Assembly: GCA_001899855.1 (NCBI GenBank)
Contig: MKWR01000019.1
Location: 34,731 to 98,730, forward strand
Direction: 5' to 3'
DNA: 64,000 nt
From: Lysobacterales bacterium 63-13
GTDB lineage: Bacteria; Pseudomonadota; Gammaproteobacteria; Xanthomonadales; Rhodanobacteraceae
Shown: positions 51,674 to 61,400 of the stretch, piece by piece
Layout: each line of letters opens with the position of its first letter
Position numbering within the stretch: position 1 is the stretch's first letter
The notes under the pieces: model-generated
The model's database searches: none
What the model saw: the letters and a program-made list of their open reading frames with translations, nothing else
Told to the model about the DNA's origin: nothing
Position numbers and translations under genes: made by a program

Positions 51674-52831
51674 TCAGCTCTTGCCGTGGAACAGCTCGCG
51701 GCCAATCAGCATGCGGCGGATTTCATTGGTGCCGGCACCGATCTCGTAGAGCTTGGCATCACGCAGCAGGCGTCCCGCCGGGAACTCGTTGATATAGCCA
51801 TTGCCGCCGAGGGCCTGGATCGCCTCGAGGGTGACCTGCACGGCCGTCTGCGAGGCGTGCATGAGGCAGGAGGCGGGATCGATGCGTGATTTCACGCCGC
51901 GATCGAAATCCTGGGCAACCATGTAGGCATAGGCGCGCGCGGACTGCAGGCCCGTGTACATGTCGGCGATCTTCGCCTGCATGATGCCGAAGGTGCCGAT
52001 GGGCGCATTGAACTGCTTGCGCTCGCGCACATAGGGGACCACCAGATCCAACGCGGCCTGCATCAATCCGATCGGCCCGCCGGAAAGCACGAGGCGCTCG
52101 GTGTCGAGGCCGCTCATCAGCACGCGCACGCCTTCGTTGACCTGTCCGACCACGTTTTCCGCCGGGATCTCGCAATTCTCGAAGACCAGCTCGCAGGTGT
52201 TGGATCCGCGCATGCCGAGCTTGTCGAGCTTTTGCGCGGTGGAGAAACCCGGCATGCCCTTCTCGATGATGAAGGCGGTCATGCAGCGCGAACCGGCCGG
52301 CTTCGGCGCGGTGCGCATGTAGACCAGCAGCACGTCGGCATCCGGGCCGTTGGTGATCCACATCTTGCTGCCATTGGCGATCCAGACATCGCCTTTCTTC
52401 TCGGCCTTGCAGGTCATCGAGCCGACCACGTCGGAACCGGCACCCGGTTCGCTCATGGCCAGCGCGCCGACCCACTCGCCGCTGCACAACTTTGGCAGGT
52501 ACTTGCGCCGCTGCGCGTCGCTGGCGTTGTTGCTCAGGTTCTGCACGCAGAGATTGGAATGCGCGCCATAGGAGAGCCCCACCGAGCCCGAGGCGCGGGA
52601 GATTTCCTCCATGGCGACGACATGGGCCAGGTAGCCCATCTGCGAACCACCGAACGCCTCCGGCGCGGTGATTCCCAGCAAGCCCATTTCACCGAGCTTG
52701 CGCCACAGGTCCCTGGGGAATTCGTTGTCGCGGTCGATCAGGTCCGCGCGCGGAGCGATCTCCTTGTCGGCGAATGCCTGCACGGCTTCGCGCAAGGCAT
52801 CGAGATCTTCACTGAGCTGGAATGGACGCAT
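51674..52831 (-). CDS. ivd: Isovaleryl-CoA dehydrogenase
   Basis: 385 residues of acyl-CoA dehydrogenase fold: [47 protein letters not shown] and the C-terminal [18 protein letters not shown]. The catalytic Glu is placed as in isovaleryl-CoA dehydrogenase, in [18 protein letters not shown], rather than near the C-terminus as in most family members. Oxidises isovaleryl-CoA to 3-methylcrotonyl-CoA in leucine breakdown, using ETF. Downstream of the leucine dehydrogenase gene by 33 bp, forming a likely operon. The later leucine-pathway genes (mcc, hmgL) are not in the window. Confidence 0.93.
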   Translation of the reverse strand: MRPFQLSEDLDALREAVQAFADKEIAPRADLIDRDNEFPRDLWRKLGEMGLLGITAPEAFGGSQMGYLAHVVAMEEISRASGSVGLSYGAHSNLCVQNLSNNASDAQRRKYLPKLCSGEWVGALAMSEPGAGSDVVGSMTCKAEKKGDVWIANGSKMWITNGPDADVLLVYMRTAPKPAGSRCMTAFIIEKGMPGFSTAQKLDKLGMRGSNTCELVFENCEIPAENVVGQVNEGVRVLMSGLDTERLVLSGGPIGLMQAALDLVVPYVRERKQFNAPIGTFGIMQAKIADMYTGLQSARAYAYMVAQDFDRGVKSRIDPASCLMHASQTAVQVTLEAIQALGGNGYINEFPAGRLLRDAKLYEIGAGTNEIRRMLIGRELFHGKS

Positions 52832-52864
52832 GGCGAACGGTCCTGGATGGCTGGGGATTCGTGG

Positions 52865-53965
52865 TCAGTTGCCGCGGCGGCCCTGGAAGTTCGGTGCCGT
52901 CACGCCAAGGTGCGGCAAGCGCAACTTGCCGATCGTCGCAATGCGTTCCTCGGCCATGCGGTCCGCCGCCAGGTAGGTCGGGATCTTGTCACGCTTGGCG
53001 ATCTCGAAGATGCGGCTGACGTTGTGGTAGATCGTGCGCATCATGCGCATGGCGCGTTCGCGGTTGTAGCCATCGATTTCCAGCGAGATGTTCATCACGC
53101 CACCGGCGTTGACCGCGTAGTCGGGCGCATAGAAGAGTCCGCGGCGCGAGACTTCATCGCCGATCTCGTTGCTGGCCAACTGGTTGTTGGCGGCACCGCA
53201 GATGACCTTGCACTTGAGGCGAGCGAGGGTAGCCTCGTTGATCGTGCCGCCCAGCGCGCACGGGCTGTAGACATCGGCATCGGTGTCGTAGATTTCATCG
53301 AGGCCGACCGCCGTGCAGCCGTAGTCGTCGACCGCGCGCTGCACCAGTTCCTTGTTGATGTCGGTGACATAGACCTTGGCATCGTGCTCGCGCAGCAGCT
53401 TGATGAATTCCATGCCGACATGTCCCGCGCCCTGCACGGCAAAGCTGTACTTGCCGACATCCTCGTTGCCGTAGCAGGCATTCAACGCCGCCAGCACACC
53501 CTGCAGGGTGCCGAACGCGGTGAACGGCGAGGGGTCGCCGGATCCGCCATGCACCTGGTGCACACCGGTGACGAAGGAAGTCTCGCGGAATACCCACTCC
53601 ATGTCGTTGACATCGATGCCGACATCCTCGGCGGTGATGTAACGGCCATTCAGCGAATTGACGAAACGACCGAAGGAGCGGAACAGCGCTTCGGACTTGT
53701 CCTTGGCCGGGTCGCCGATGATGACCGCCTTGCCGCCACCGAGATTGAGGCCGGCCACGGCGTTCTTGTAGGTCATGCCGCGCGACAGGCGCAGGACGTC
53801 ATTGATCGCCTCCTGCTCGCTCTTGTACGGCCACATGCGCAGGCCGCCAAGGGAGGGGCCGAGCACCGTGTTGTGGATCGCGATGATGGCCTTGAGGCCG
53901 GCGTCCTTGTTGTGGCAGAACACCACTTCCTCGTGACCGGTCTTGTCGATCGTTTCAAAAATCAT
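52865..53965 (-). CDS. ldh: Leucine dehydrogenase
   Basis: 366 residues. N-terminal Glu/Leu/Phe/Val dehydrogenase domain with glycine-rich LGPSLGGLRMWPY and catalytic-Lys region (MTYKNAVAGLNLGGGKAV), then NAD-binding Rossmann motif (VQGAGHVGMEF). Deaminates leucine and other branched-chain amino acids to 2-oxo acids. Start MIFETIDKTG at 53965 with upstream GGAG; the open frame extends further but has no supported start. Phe or Val preference cannot be excluded. First gene of the ldh-ivd operon. Confidence 0.9.
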   Translation of the reverse strand: MIFETIDKTGHEEVVFCHNKDAGLKAIIAIHNTVLGPSLGGLRMWPYKSEQEAINDVLRLSRGMTYKNAVAGLNLGGGKAVIIGDPAKDKSEALFRSFGRFVNSLNGRYITAEDVGIDVNDMEWVFRETSFVTGVHQVHGGSGDPSPFTAFGTLQGVLAALNACYGNEDVGKYSFAVQGAGHVGMEFIKLLREHDAKVYVTDINKELVQRAVDDYGCTAVGLDEIYDTDADVYSPCALGGTINEATLARLKCKVICGAANNQLASNEIGDEVSRRGLFYAPDYAVNAGGVMNISLEIDGYNRERAMRMMRTIYHNVSRIFEIAKRDKIPTYLAADRMAEERIATIGKLRLPHLGVTAPNFQGRRGN

Positions 53966-54252
53966 GACGTGCTCCGCAAACGAAAGTGCGCCAGGTTGCC
54001 AGCGCGCAGCCCGTGACGGGGCTTGATCTGGCAAGACTTGCTGGCGTCGATGGATTGATGGGAAAGGGTTTTTCCGCCCGGCAAGGCCGCTGGAGATGAA
54101 TGGCAGGCGGCTAGTCTAGCGGCGCAGCGAGGCGGCCACAAACCGCGCCGGGCGAATCGACGGATCCGCGCGCCCGCCAGCATGCCATGCGGGTTGCGCT
54201 TCTTGCGCGTATTGCGCACGATCGGGGATTACCGACCGATGGAGTTTTGAAG

Positions 54253-54849
54253 ATGACTCGAATGTTCACCGGTGTTGCGCTTGCCTTGCTGGCTTGCCTG
54301 TCCACCCTCCCGGCCCTGGCTGACGGCGATGCACGCGACGCCCTGTTCAATGCCTACCAGAAGATGGTTTCCGCGCATTATGTGGCCGATACGGTGACGA
54401 TCGATGGCAAGGGGCAGAAATCGAATTCCACGCTGGAGTTCGAGACCATGAACCGTTTTCGCGCAACCACCGGCGACACGGCCATGGTGATCCTGCCGGA
54501 AGGCGTCTGGATGCGCAGCGGCAACGGCGAATGGATGCAGCCGCCGATCGACATGAGCGCGATGTTCAAGGGCATGTTGCCGATGGCCATGGACGAGGTG
54601 CGCTCGGCCACCACCAACGTCAAGGATGAAGGCATGCGCACGATAGACGGCCAGCAGTTGCGGGCGATCAGTTATGACGTCAACAACAAGGTCATGGGCA
54701 TTTCGGTGTCCTCGCACAACACGGTGTTCCTGGATGGCAGCGGCAAGATCGTGCGCAGCGAGAGCGACAGCACGGTCATGAAGCAGACCAGCCATACCGT
54801 GCAGACCATCCGCTACGACGATTCCATCCGCGTCACCGCCCCCAGGTGA
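54253..54849 (+). CDS. Secreted protein of unknown function
   Basis: 198 residues with a clear signal peptide (MFTGVALALLACLSTLPALA, cleavage before DGD). The mature part is beta-rich with repeated 'V/I-x-x-T-x' strands (TVTIDGKGQKSNSTLEFETM, IVRSESDSTVMKQTSH), resembling LolA/LolB-like lipoprotein-binding folds. That is only a fold-level impression. No neighbours on its strand. ATG at 54253 follows GGAG. Confidence 0.7.
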   Translation: MTRMFTGVALALLACLSTLPALADGDARDALFNAYQKMVSAHYVADTVTIDGKGQKSNSTLEFETMNRFRATTGDTAMVILPEGVWMRSGNGEWMQPPIDMSAMFKGMLPMAMDEVRSATTNVKDEGMRTIDGQQLRAISYDVNNKVMGISVSSHNTVFLDGSGKIVRSESDSTVMKQTSHTVQTIRYDDSIRVTAPR

Positions 54850-54884
54850 CCGCGCCGGCGTCGCGCGGATTGCCGCGCGGCGCC

Positions 54885-55508
54885 TCAGCCGTGGTCGAGC
54901 GTGCAGCGCGCAAGCAAGCCGCGCGCGAGCATGGCGTACTCGCCACGTCGGAACAGCAGTCGCCAATGGCTGCCGCCAACCTGTTTCCACATCACCGCCG
55001 CGCGGACGCCGGCCAGGAGCAGGGCGCGGATCTGCTCGACGCGGCGTGGATCGGCCAGCTGCGCCGGGTTGCCATGCACGATGATGCGTGGCTTCAGGCG
55101 TGACAGGGATTCGCTGTAGAGCTGCGCCAGTCGCGCCTGCACGCTGGCATGGCTGACGCCCAGATGATCGACCTGGCGCTGGATCGAGTCGATGCCTTCG
55201 CGCAGTTGCCGCAGCATCTCCGTACGCCCGGCCAGCTTGCGCTCAAGGCGGAGCACGCCAATCACCAGGCGCGAGATCGCCGGTTGGCCAAGGCTGCTGT
55301 CGAAATTGCTGATCAACTGTTCGATGCCAAGGCGCACCCCCGGCAGTCCGCCAAAGGCGTCGGCGGCGCTGTCGCTGTCGATGCGGAACAGGCTGGCAAG
55401 GCTGGATTCGATGGCGGTGGCGTCGGCGCGGCCGGTATTTGCCAGTGCATGCACGAGGCTGCAGGCCTGGAACACGCCGGCAAGGGCAATGACGCGGGAT
55501 TCACGCAT
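54885..55508 (-). CDS. hflD: High frequency lysogenization protein HflD homologue
   Basis: 207 residues, mostly helical, no signal. [18 protein letters not shown] at the start and [46 protein letters not shown] near the end match the HflD family, membrane-associated regulators first seen through lambda CII. Follows mnmA as in E. coli (mnmA-hflD). Overlaps the mnmA end by eight bases (ATGCGTGA), so translation is coupled. Confidence 0.92.
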   Translation of the reverse strand: MRESRVIALAGVFQACSLVHALANTGRADATAIESSLASLFRIDSDSAADAFGGLPGVRLGIEQLISNFDSSLGQPAISRLVIGVLRLERKLAGRTEMLRQLREGIDSIQRQVDHLGVSHASVQARLAQLYSESLSRLKPRIIVHGNPAQLADPRRVEQIRALLLAGVRAAVMWKQVGGSHWRLLFRRGEYAMLARGLLARCTLDHG

Positions 55509-56640
55509 GCACCTTCTCCGTCAAAGCCGCTGCCGTGGCATCCCAACCGCCCAAGGGTGCATCGCTGCGCTCGATGATGGCACCACCAAGGCAGCATTCG
55601 CCGTCATAAAACACGATGGACTGCCCCGGCGTGGCTGCACGCTGCGGCTGGTCGAAGGCGACCACGCAGTCTGCGCCCTGCACGCTGACCAGGCAGTCCT
55701 GGTCGGCTTGCCGGTAGCGGATCTTTGCCGTGCAGCGGAATTCACGCGCCGGGGCGACGCCGGCGACCCAATGCAGGCCACTTGCCGACAGGCGGCGTGA
55801 CTGCAGCCATTCATTGGCATTGCCCTGCACGGCGTAGAGGATGTTCTGGGCAACGTCCTTGCCGACGACATACCACGGCGCGCCCGACGAATCGCGGCGC
55901 CCGCCAATGCCAAGGCCGCCACGTTGGCCGAGGGTGTAATACCAGGCACCCTGGTGCTCGCCGACACGGGTGCCGTCCGGCGTGCGGATCTCCCCGCTGC
56001 GGGCGGGTATGTAACGGCCGAGGAATTCGCGGATGTCACGCTCGCCGATGAAACAGATGCCCGTGGAATCCTTCTTTGCATGCGTCGGCAAGCCGGCCTC
56101 GCGGGCTATCCGCCGCACTTCGGGTTTGGGCAAGTTGCCGATCGGAAACAAGGTGGACGCGAGCTGCTCCTGGCCCAGCGCGTAAAGGAAATAGCTCTGG
56201 TCCTTGTTGTCATCGAGGCCGCGCAGCAAGCGCCATTGGCCGTCGCGGCACTCGTTGCGCGCATAGTGCCCGGTGGCGATGCGCTCGGCACCAAGCTCGC
56301 GGGCGGTGTCGAGGAAGGTCTTGAACTTGATTTCGCGGTTGCACAGCACGTCCGGATTGGGCGTGCGGCCAACCCGGTATTCGGCGAGGAAATGCTCGAA
56401 GACCTGATCCCAGTACGCGCGAGCGAAGTTGCGCATGTGGAATGGAATGCCCAGCCGCGCGCAAACGGCGACGGCGTCCTTGCGGTCCTCGGCCGCCCGG
56501 CAGGGGCCAAAACGCTCGTCTTCCTCCCAGTTCTGCATGAACAGGCCGGCGACGTGCGCATTGGAGGCGGTCAGCAGGAGGGCGGCAACCGAGGAATCGA
56601 CGCCGCCCGAAACGCCGACCATGATCAATCCGTCGTGCAT
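55501..56640 (-). CDS. mnmA: tRNA-specific 2-thiouridylase MnmA
   Basis: 379 residues. PP-loop ([16 protein letters not shown]), catalytic Cys in [12 protein letters not shown] and the second in [11 protein letters not shown], plus C-terminal beta-barrel domains ([14 protein letters not shown]). Adds 2-thio groups to the wobble uridine of tRNA-Lys, -Glu and -Gln. Start [13 protein letters not shown] at 56640 lies five bases after the nudJ stop. nudJ-mnmA-hflD are one operon, the arrangement of E. coli. Confidence 0.96.
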   Translation of the reverse strand: MHDGLIMVGVSGGVDSSVAALLLTASNAHVAGLFMQNWEEDERFGPCRAAEDRKDAVAVCARLGIPFHMRNFARAYWDQVFEHFLAEYRVGRTPNPDVLCNREIKFKTFLDTARELGAERIATGHYARNECRDGQWRLLRGLDDNKDQSYFLYALGQEQLASTLFPIGNLPKPEVRRIAREAGLPTHAKKDSTGICFIGERDIREFLGRYIPARSGEIRTPDGTRVGEHQGAWYYTLGQRGGLGIGGRRDSSGAPWYVVGKDVAQNILYAVQGNANEWLQSRRLSASGLHWVAGVAPAREFRCTAKIRYRQADQDCLVSVQGADCVVAFDQPQRAATPGQSIVFYDGECCLGGAIIERSDAPLGGWDATAAALTEKVHA

Positions 56641-56645
56641 GGCAA

Positions 56646-57155
56646 TCAGAGCGACGGAGTGCCGGCGGGCAGTTGACGAACGAAATCCAGGGGCAGCCGC
56701 CGACCGTCCAACCAGTCGTCGATGCTGTGCAGGATCAGCGGACTGCGCAAACGCTCGCTGGCAGCGACGATGGCCTGCCGATCCAGCCAAAGCGCGCGCA
56801 GGATGCCGCTGTCGAGCGGCCGCGCCGGATCATGGTGCAGCGGCCTTGCGGCAAACGTGAAGCGCACGAACTGGCTGCCGGAAACGCTGCTGGTCCATTG
56901 CTGCACGCCGATCAGGCACTCCAGCTCGACATCCCAGCCGGTTTCCTCGCGGGTTTCGCGAATGGCTGCCGCCTGCAGGCTTTCGCCGGGTTCCAGGTGG
57001 CCGGCGGGCTGGTTGATCACGGTGCGCCCGTGCACCACTTCCTCGACCAGCAGGAAGCGGTCCTCGCGCGGCACGACCGTGGCCACGGTGACATGCGGGC
57101 ACCAGACGCGTGATTCGGCGGCAAGCGCCGTGGTTTGTGGGTTGTCCATGCTCAT
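56646..57155 (-). CDS. nudJ: NUDIX hydrolase NudJ
   Basis: 169 residues. Complete Nudix box [23 protein letters not shown] (residues 52-74; conserved Gly, Glu, REx-EE) and the NudJ pattern [22 protein letters not shown]. Hydrolyses nucleoside di-/triphosphates and HMP-PP. First gene of the nudJ-mnmA-hflD operon. Start at 57155 (MSMDN) or an ATG six bases later. Confidence 0.92.
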   Translation of the reverse strand: MSMDNPQTTALAAESRVWCPHVTVATVVPREDRFLLVEEVVHGRTVINQPAGHLEPGESLQAAAIRETREETGWDVELECLIGVQQWTSSVSGSQFVRFTFAARPLHHDPARPLDSGILRALWLDRQAIVAASERLRSPLILHSIDDWLDGRRLPLDFVRQLPAGTPSL

Positions 57156-57250
57156 CTGCCGCCGAGTTTAGCGCAGAAGCGCGCGGCATCCCTTGAACAG
57201 GCGTCGACGCAACCTATACTGGGAGGCGCCGCAGATTGCCCAGCCGACCC

Positions 57251-57577
57251 ATGCCCCACGATCCACAGCACGAAAACGACCATCAGCACGGCATCGCGAT
57301 CGAAGTCGCGCCGCCGCAGGTGGCGCGGCCGCCGATGTACCAGGTGGTCATCCTCAACGACGATTTCACGCCGATGGACTTCGTCGTGGTCGTGCTGGAG
57401 ACTTTTTTCACGATGGACCGCGAGCGCGCCACCCAGGTGATGTTGCATGTCCACACGCGCGGAAAAGGCGTTTGTGGCGTATATACACGTGAGGTAGCGG
57501 AAACCAAGGTGACCCAGGTCAACGAGTTTTCGCGTACCCACCAACATCCTTTGTTGTGCACCATGGAAAAATCCTGA
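57251..57577 (+). CDS. clpS: ATP-dependent Clp protease adaptor ClpS
   Basis: 108 residues. The family core is [22 protein letters not shown], with the N-degron-binding pocket residues conserved (NDDFTPM, followed by [21 protein letters not shown]). Delivers N-end-rule substrates to ClpA. ATG at 57251, six residues into the longer open frame, matches the family start. 48 bp before clpA. Confidence 0.95.
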   Translation: MPHDPQHENDHQHGIAIEVAPPQVARPPMYQVVILNDDFTPMDFVVVVLETFFTMDRERATQVMLHVHTRGKGVCGVYTREVAETKVTQVNEFSRTHQHPLLCTMEKS

Positions 57578-57625
57578 GCCACCCCACATATCCGAAGCAT
57601 CAATCATCCAGCGAGGCAAGAACGG

Positions 57626-59902
<2,277 letters not shown>

Positions 59903-59910
59903 CAAGCGCG

Positions 59911-59936
59911 GGGCAGCGATGGGAACATCGCTGCCC
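59911..59936 (+). terminator. Hairpin after clpA
   Basis: Perfect 11-bp stem GGGCAGCGATG / CATCGCTGCCC with a GGAA loop, eight bases past the clpA stop. No T tract follows, so it may be a weak or Rho-assisted terminator. Confidence 0.55.
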
Positions 59937-60100
59937 TGGCTTCGGCGGATTGGCAATCGCGAGCCGGGCCAGGATCATGACCAGCAGCGGGTGGCGCGCC
60001 AGCGCCTGCGTCACACTCGACGGCGCGAATTCTGGATGGACCCTGCCGACGGGGCGAGACTGAAGACGCCAGTCACTCGTTCACCCTGACAGCACACGTG
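59937..60100. other. Non-coding spacer after clpA
   Basis: I see no gene, promoter or hairpin of note in these 164 bases. They lead into the first 93-bp repeat copy. Small frames here are not supported by a ribosome site or homology. Confidence 0.5.
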
Positions 60101-60193
60101 GATCTGTGCGCTGTTGGCCTTCTGGCCTATCTGCCAAAGATTGCGCAAACAAAAAACCCCAACCGGGAACGGTTGGGGTTTCGTAGTTGGTGG
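60101..60193 (-). repeat. 93-bp direct repeat, copy 1, containing a terminator
   Basis: About 87 of 93 bases match copy 2 at 60845-60937. On the - strand it contains AAACCCCAACC / GGTTGGGG TTT (11-bp stem, 60154-60181) followed by TTTTTT, an intrinsic terminator. Upstream of this on the - strand is CCACCTCCACCA (around 60186-60197), like the 3' end of a tmRNA or tRNA. The - strand also encodes QKANSAQI, part of the RelE-like tail seen in copy 2. Confidence 0.85.
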
Positions 60194-60322
60194 AGGTGGC
60201 GGGAGTACTCAGGCCGATCCCGGCCTTCGCCCTTCGGGCCATTCGCTGCGCGAATGTTCGCTCCGGCATCCTGCCTTCGCAGTCGAACCCTGGGGGTTCG
60301 CCTCCCGCGCCATTTCCAAAGC
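60194..60322. other. Palindrome-dense spacer next to repeat copy 1
   Basis: Contains several short stems (CATTCGC / GCGAATG near 60240, CGAACCC / GGGTTCG near 60283, GGCC / GGCC near 60220), suggesting a folded RNA or REP-like element. The flanking CCACCTCCACCA on the - strand looks like a tRNA or tmRNA 3' end, but I could not fold a complete tRNA or tmRNA. No gene seen. Confidence 0.4.
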
Positions 60323-60367
60323 ACACAAGAAAAAAAGGCCACCTTGCGGCGGCCCTTTTTCTTGTGT
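60323..60367. terminator. Long A/T-tract hairpin, bidirectional terminator
   Basis: ACACAAGAAAAAAAGGCC (60323-60340) pairs with GGCCCTTTTTCTTGTGT (60351-60367), giving a 17-bp stem with A and T runs on both sides. Good intrinsic terminator in either direction; it would stop the antitoxin transcript on -. Confidence 0.7.
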
Positions 60368-60446
60368 GGTGGCGGACGGACGCCGGTTCAATTCCGTCGC
60401 TCTCGCTTGAATGGCAATGCAGCGGGCGTGAGCCGCAATGGGCGGA

Positions 60447-60764
60447 TCAAAGAACCGCTTCCAGCCCCTTGCGCTCGAGGATGTCCAGCAGCTTCTGCGA
60501 CGGCCCGCTGGGGCGCTTGTCACCCACCTCCCACTTGCGGACAGTGGACGTGCTGGTGTTCAGCACGCTGGCCAGCACGGCCTGACTCAGATGCAATCGC
60601 GCGCGCAGCGCCTTGACCTTTTCGGCGTCGTAGTCCTGCACCGGCTCCAGGCACAGCGCGTCGTATTTCTGCATCTTGCGCTTGTCGATGAATCCCAGGC
60701 GATGCAGATCGCTGGCCGATTCGTGAACGGCTTCGAGGATGCGGCTCTTGGTCTTGGTGGTCAT
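60447..60764 (-). CDS. HTH antitoxin of a RelE/HigB-type toxin-antitoxin pair
   Basis: 105 residues. An Xre-type helix-turn-helix lies in the C-terminal half (LRARLHLSQAVLASVLNTSTSTVRKWEVGDKRPSG, about 55-89), typical of HigA/NadS antitoxins. Its start overlaps the toxin stop (ATGA), and GGAGAT precedes it. The toxin is reduced to its last few dozen codons, so this is an orphan or remnant antitoxin. Confidence 0.88.
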   Translation of the reverse strand: MTTKTKSRILEAVHESASDLHRLGFIDKRKMQKYDALCLEPVQDYDAEKVKALRARLHLSQAVLASVLNTSTSTVRKWEVGDKRPSGPSQKLLDILERKGLEAVL

Positions 60765-60868
60765 TGGCAAATCTCCTGCAAAGCGCCGTCGGCAACGGCT
60801 TCATCCAGTTGCGAGCCCGTTCGAGCCAGCAGGTCGGCGGCGATGATCTGTGCGCTGTTGGCCTTCTG
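60761..60868 (-). pseudogene. C-terminal remnant of a RelE-family toxin
   Basis: The frame ending at 60761 encodes SAQIIAADLLARTGSQLDE (then AVADGALQEICQ and the stop), the usual tail of RelE/HigB toxins paired with this antitoxin. Upstream the frame runs into repeat copy 2 (60845-60937), where toxin homology ends, so the N-terminal catalytic part is lost. The overlap ATGA with the antitoxin survives. Confidence 0.7.
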
Positions 60869-60937
60869 GTTTACCTGCCAAAGATTGCGCAAACAAAAAA
60901 TCCCAACCGGGAACGGTTGGAATTTCGTAGTTGGTGG
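60845..60937 (-). repeat. 93-bp direct repeat, copy 2
   Basis: Matches copy 1 at 60101-60193 at about 87 of 93 positions, same orientation. The hairpin (60898-60925) is less perfect, with one mismatch, but the T run is kept. On the - strand the sequence just upstream, ending GTTCCGCCACCA, also looks like a tRNA 3' end with a T-arm-like GGACGCGGGTTCG. The 5' end overlaps the toxin remnant. Confidence 0.85.
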
Positions 60938-61127
60938 CGGAACACGGAACCGAACCCGCGTCCGCAATCCGAACCAGAGAGTAACGCCTTGGCTCTGAGG
61001 GCGTGGATTCGACGATTTGGCCACCCGCGCCTGAGACCGTGCGCAAGCGCATCTCACTCAGCTTGACTGAAGCAATCCATCCGATCCTCTACCCCGTAGG
61101 AGACAAACCTTCCGGGTTCGGTCGCTT
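60938..61127. other. Spacer between repeat copy 2 and the HTH gene
   Basis: No supported gene. The first 110 bases read on - like a decayed tRNA (GGCGCGGGTGGCC...GCGGACGCGGGTTCG) but do not fold into an acceptable cloverleaf; the remainder leads into the promoter of the next gene. Confidence 0.4.
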
Positions 61128-61157
61128 TTGGTCGCCAGTTGGAAAATTCTGTACTAT
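61128..61157 (+). promoter_or_regulatory. Candidate promoter of the HTH-SNF2 operon
   Basis: TTGGTC (61128-61133) and TACTAT (61152-61157) with an 18-bp spacer, about 40 bp before the HTH start codon. Confidence 0.45.
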
Positions 61158-61196
61158 CCTGTCGTGCTTTACCAATCATCCGACTGGCCCTATTCC

Positions 61197-61400
61197 ATGC
61201 CCAAGAACCCCAGCGAAAGCGGAATCCTGACGATCAAGGAAGTCGCCGAGTACCTGAAGGTCACGGAGCGGACGATTTACCGACTTGCGGCGGCCAAGAA
61301 AATACCGGCCTTCAAGGTCGGCGGGACATGGCGCTTCCGGGCAATGGACATCGACGGCTGGATAGCCGACCAGTCGAAGAAGGCGGAGGGAACCGATTGA
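61197..61400 (+). CDS. Excisionase-family helix-turn-helix protein
   Basis: 67 residues with a MerR/excisionase-type winged HTH (LTIKEVAEYLKVTERTIYRL, AFKVGGTWRFRAMDIDGWI). Such small proteins act as excisionases, or as regulators of the operon they head. Its stop (TGA, 61398-61400) overlaps the TTG start of the helicase gene. ATG at 61197 is the only sensible start. Confidence 0.88.
   Translation: MPKNPSESGILTIKEVAEYLKVTERTIYRLAAAKKIPAFKVGGTWRFRAMDIDGWIADQSKKAEGTD

Noticed and set aside
60194..60322. Complete tmRNA gene between the repeats
   Set aside because: Only a CCACCTCCACCA-like end is present; no tag reading frame or 5' partner strand is found.
60368..60412. tRNA-like T-loop GGTTCAATTCC on +
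   Set aside because: Only a T-arm-like piece; the CCACCA-like sequence is on the other strand and no cloverleaf forms.
60938..61045. tRNA on the - strand ending CCACCA
   Set aside because: T-arm-like and CCACCA pieces exist, but the acceptor stem does not pair and the anticodon loop would be 11 nt; at best a decayed fragment.
61003..61230. 75-codon open frame across the HTH promoter
   Set aside because: No ribosome site or homology; it overlaps the -35/-10 and the true start at 61197.
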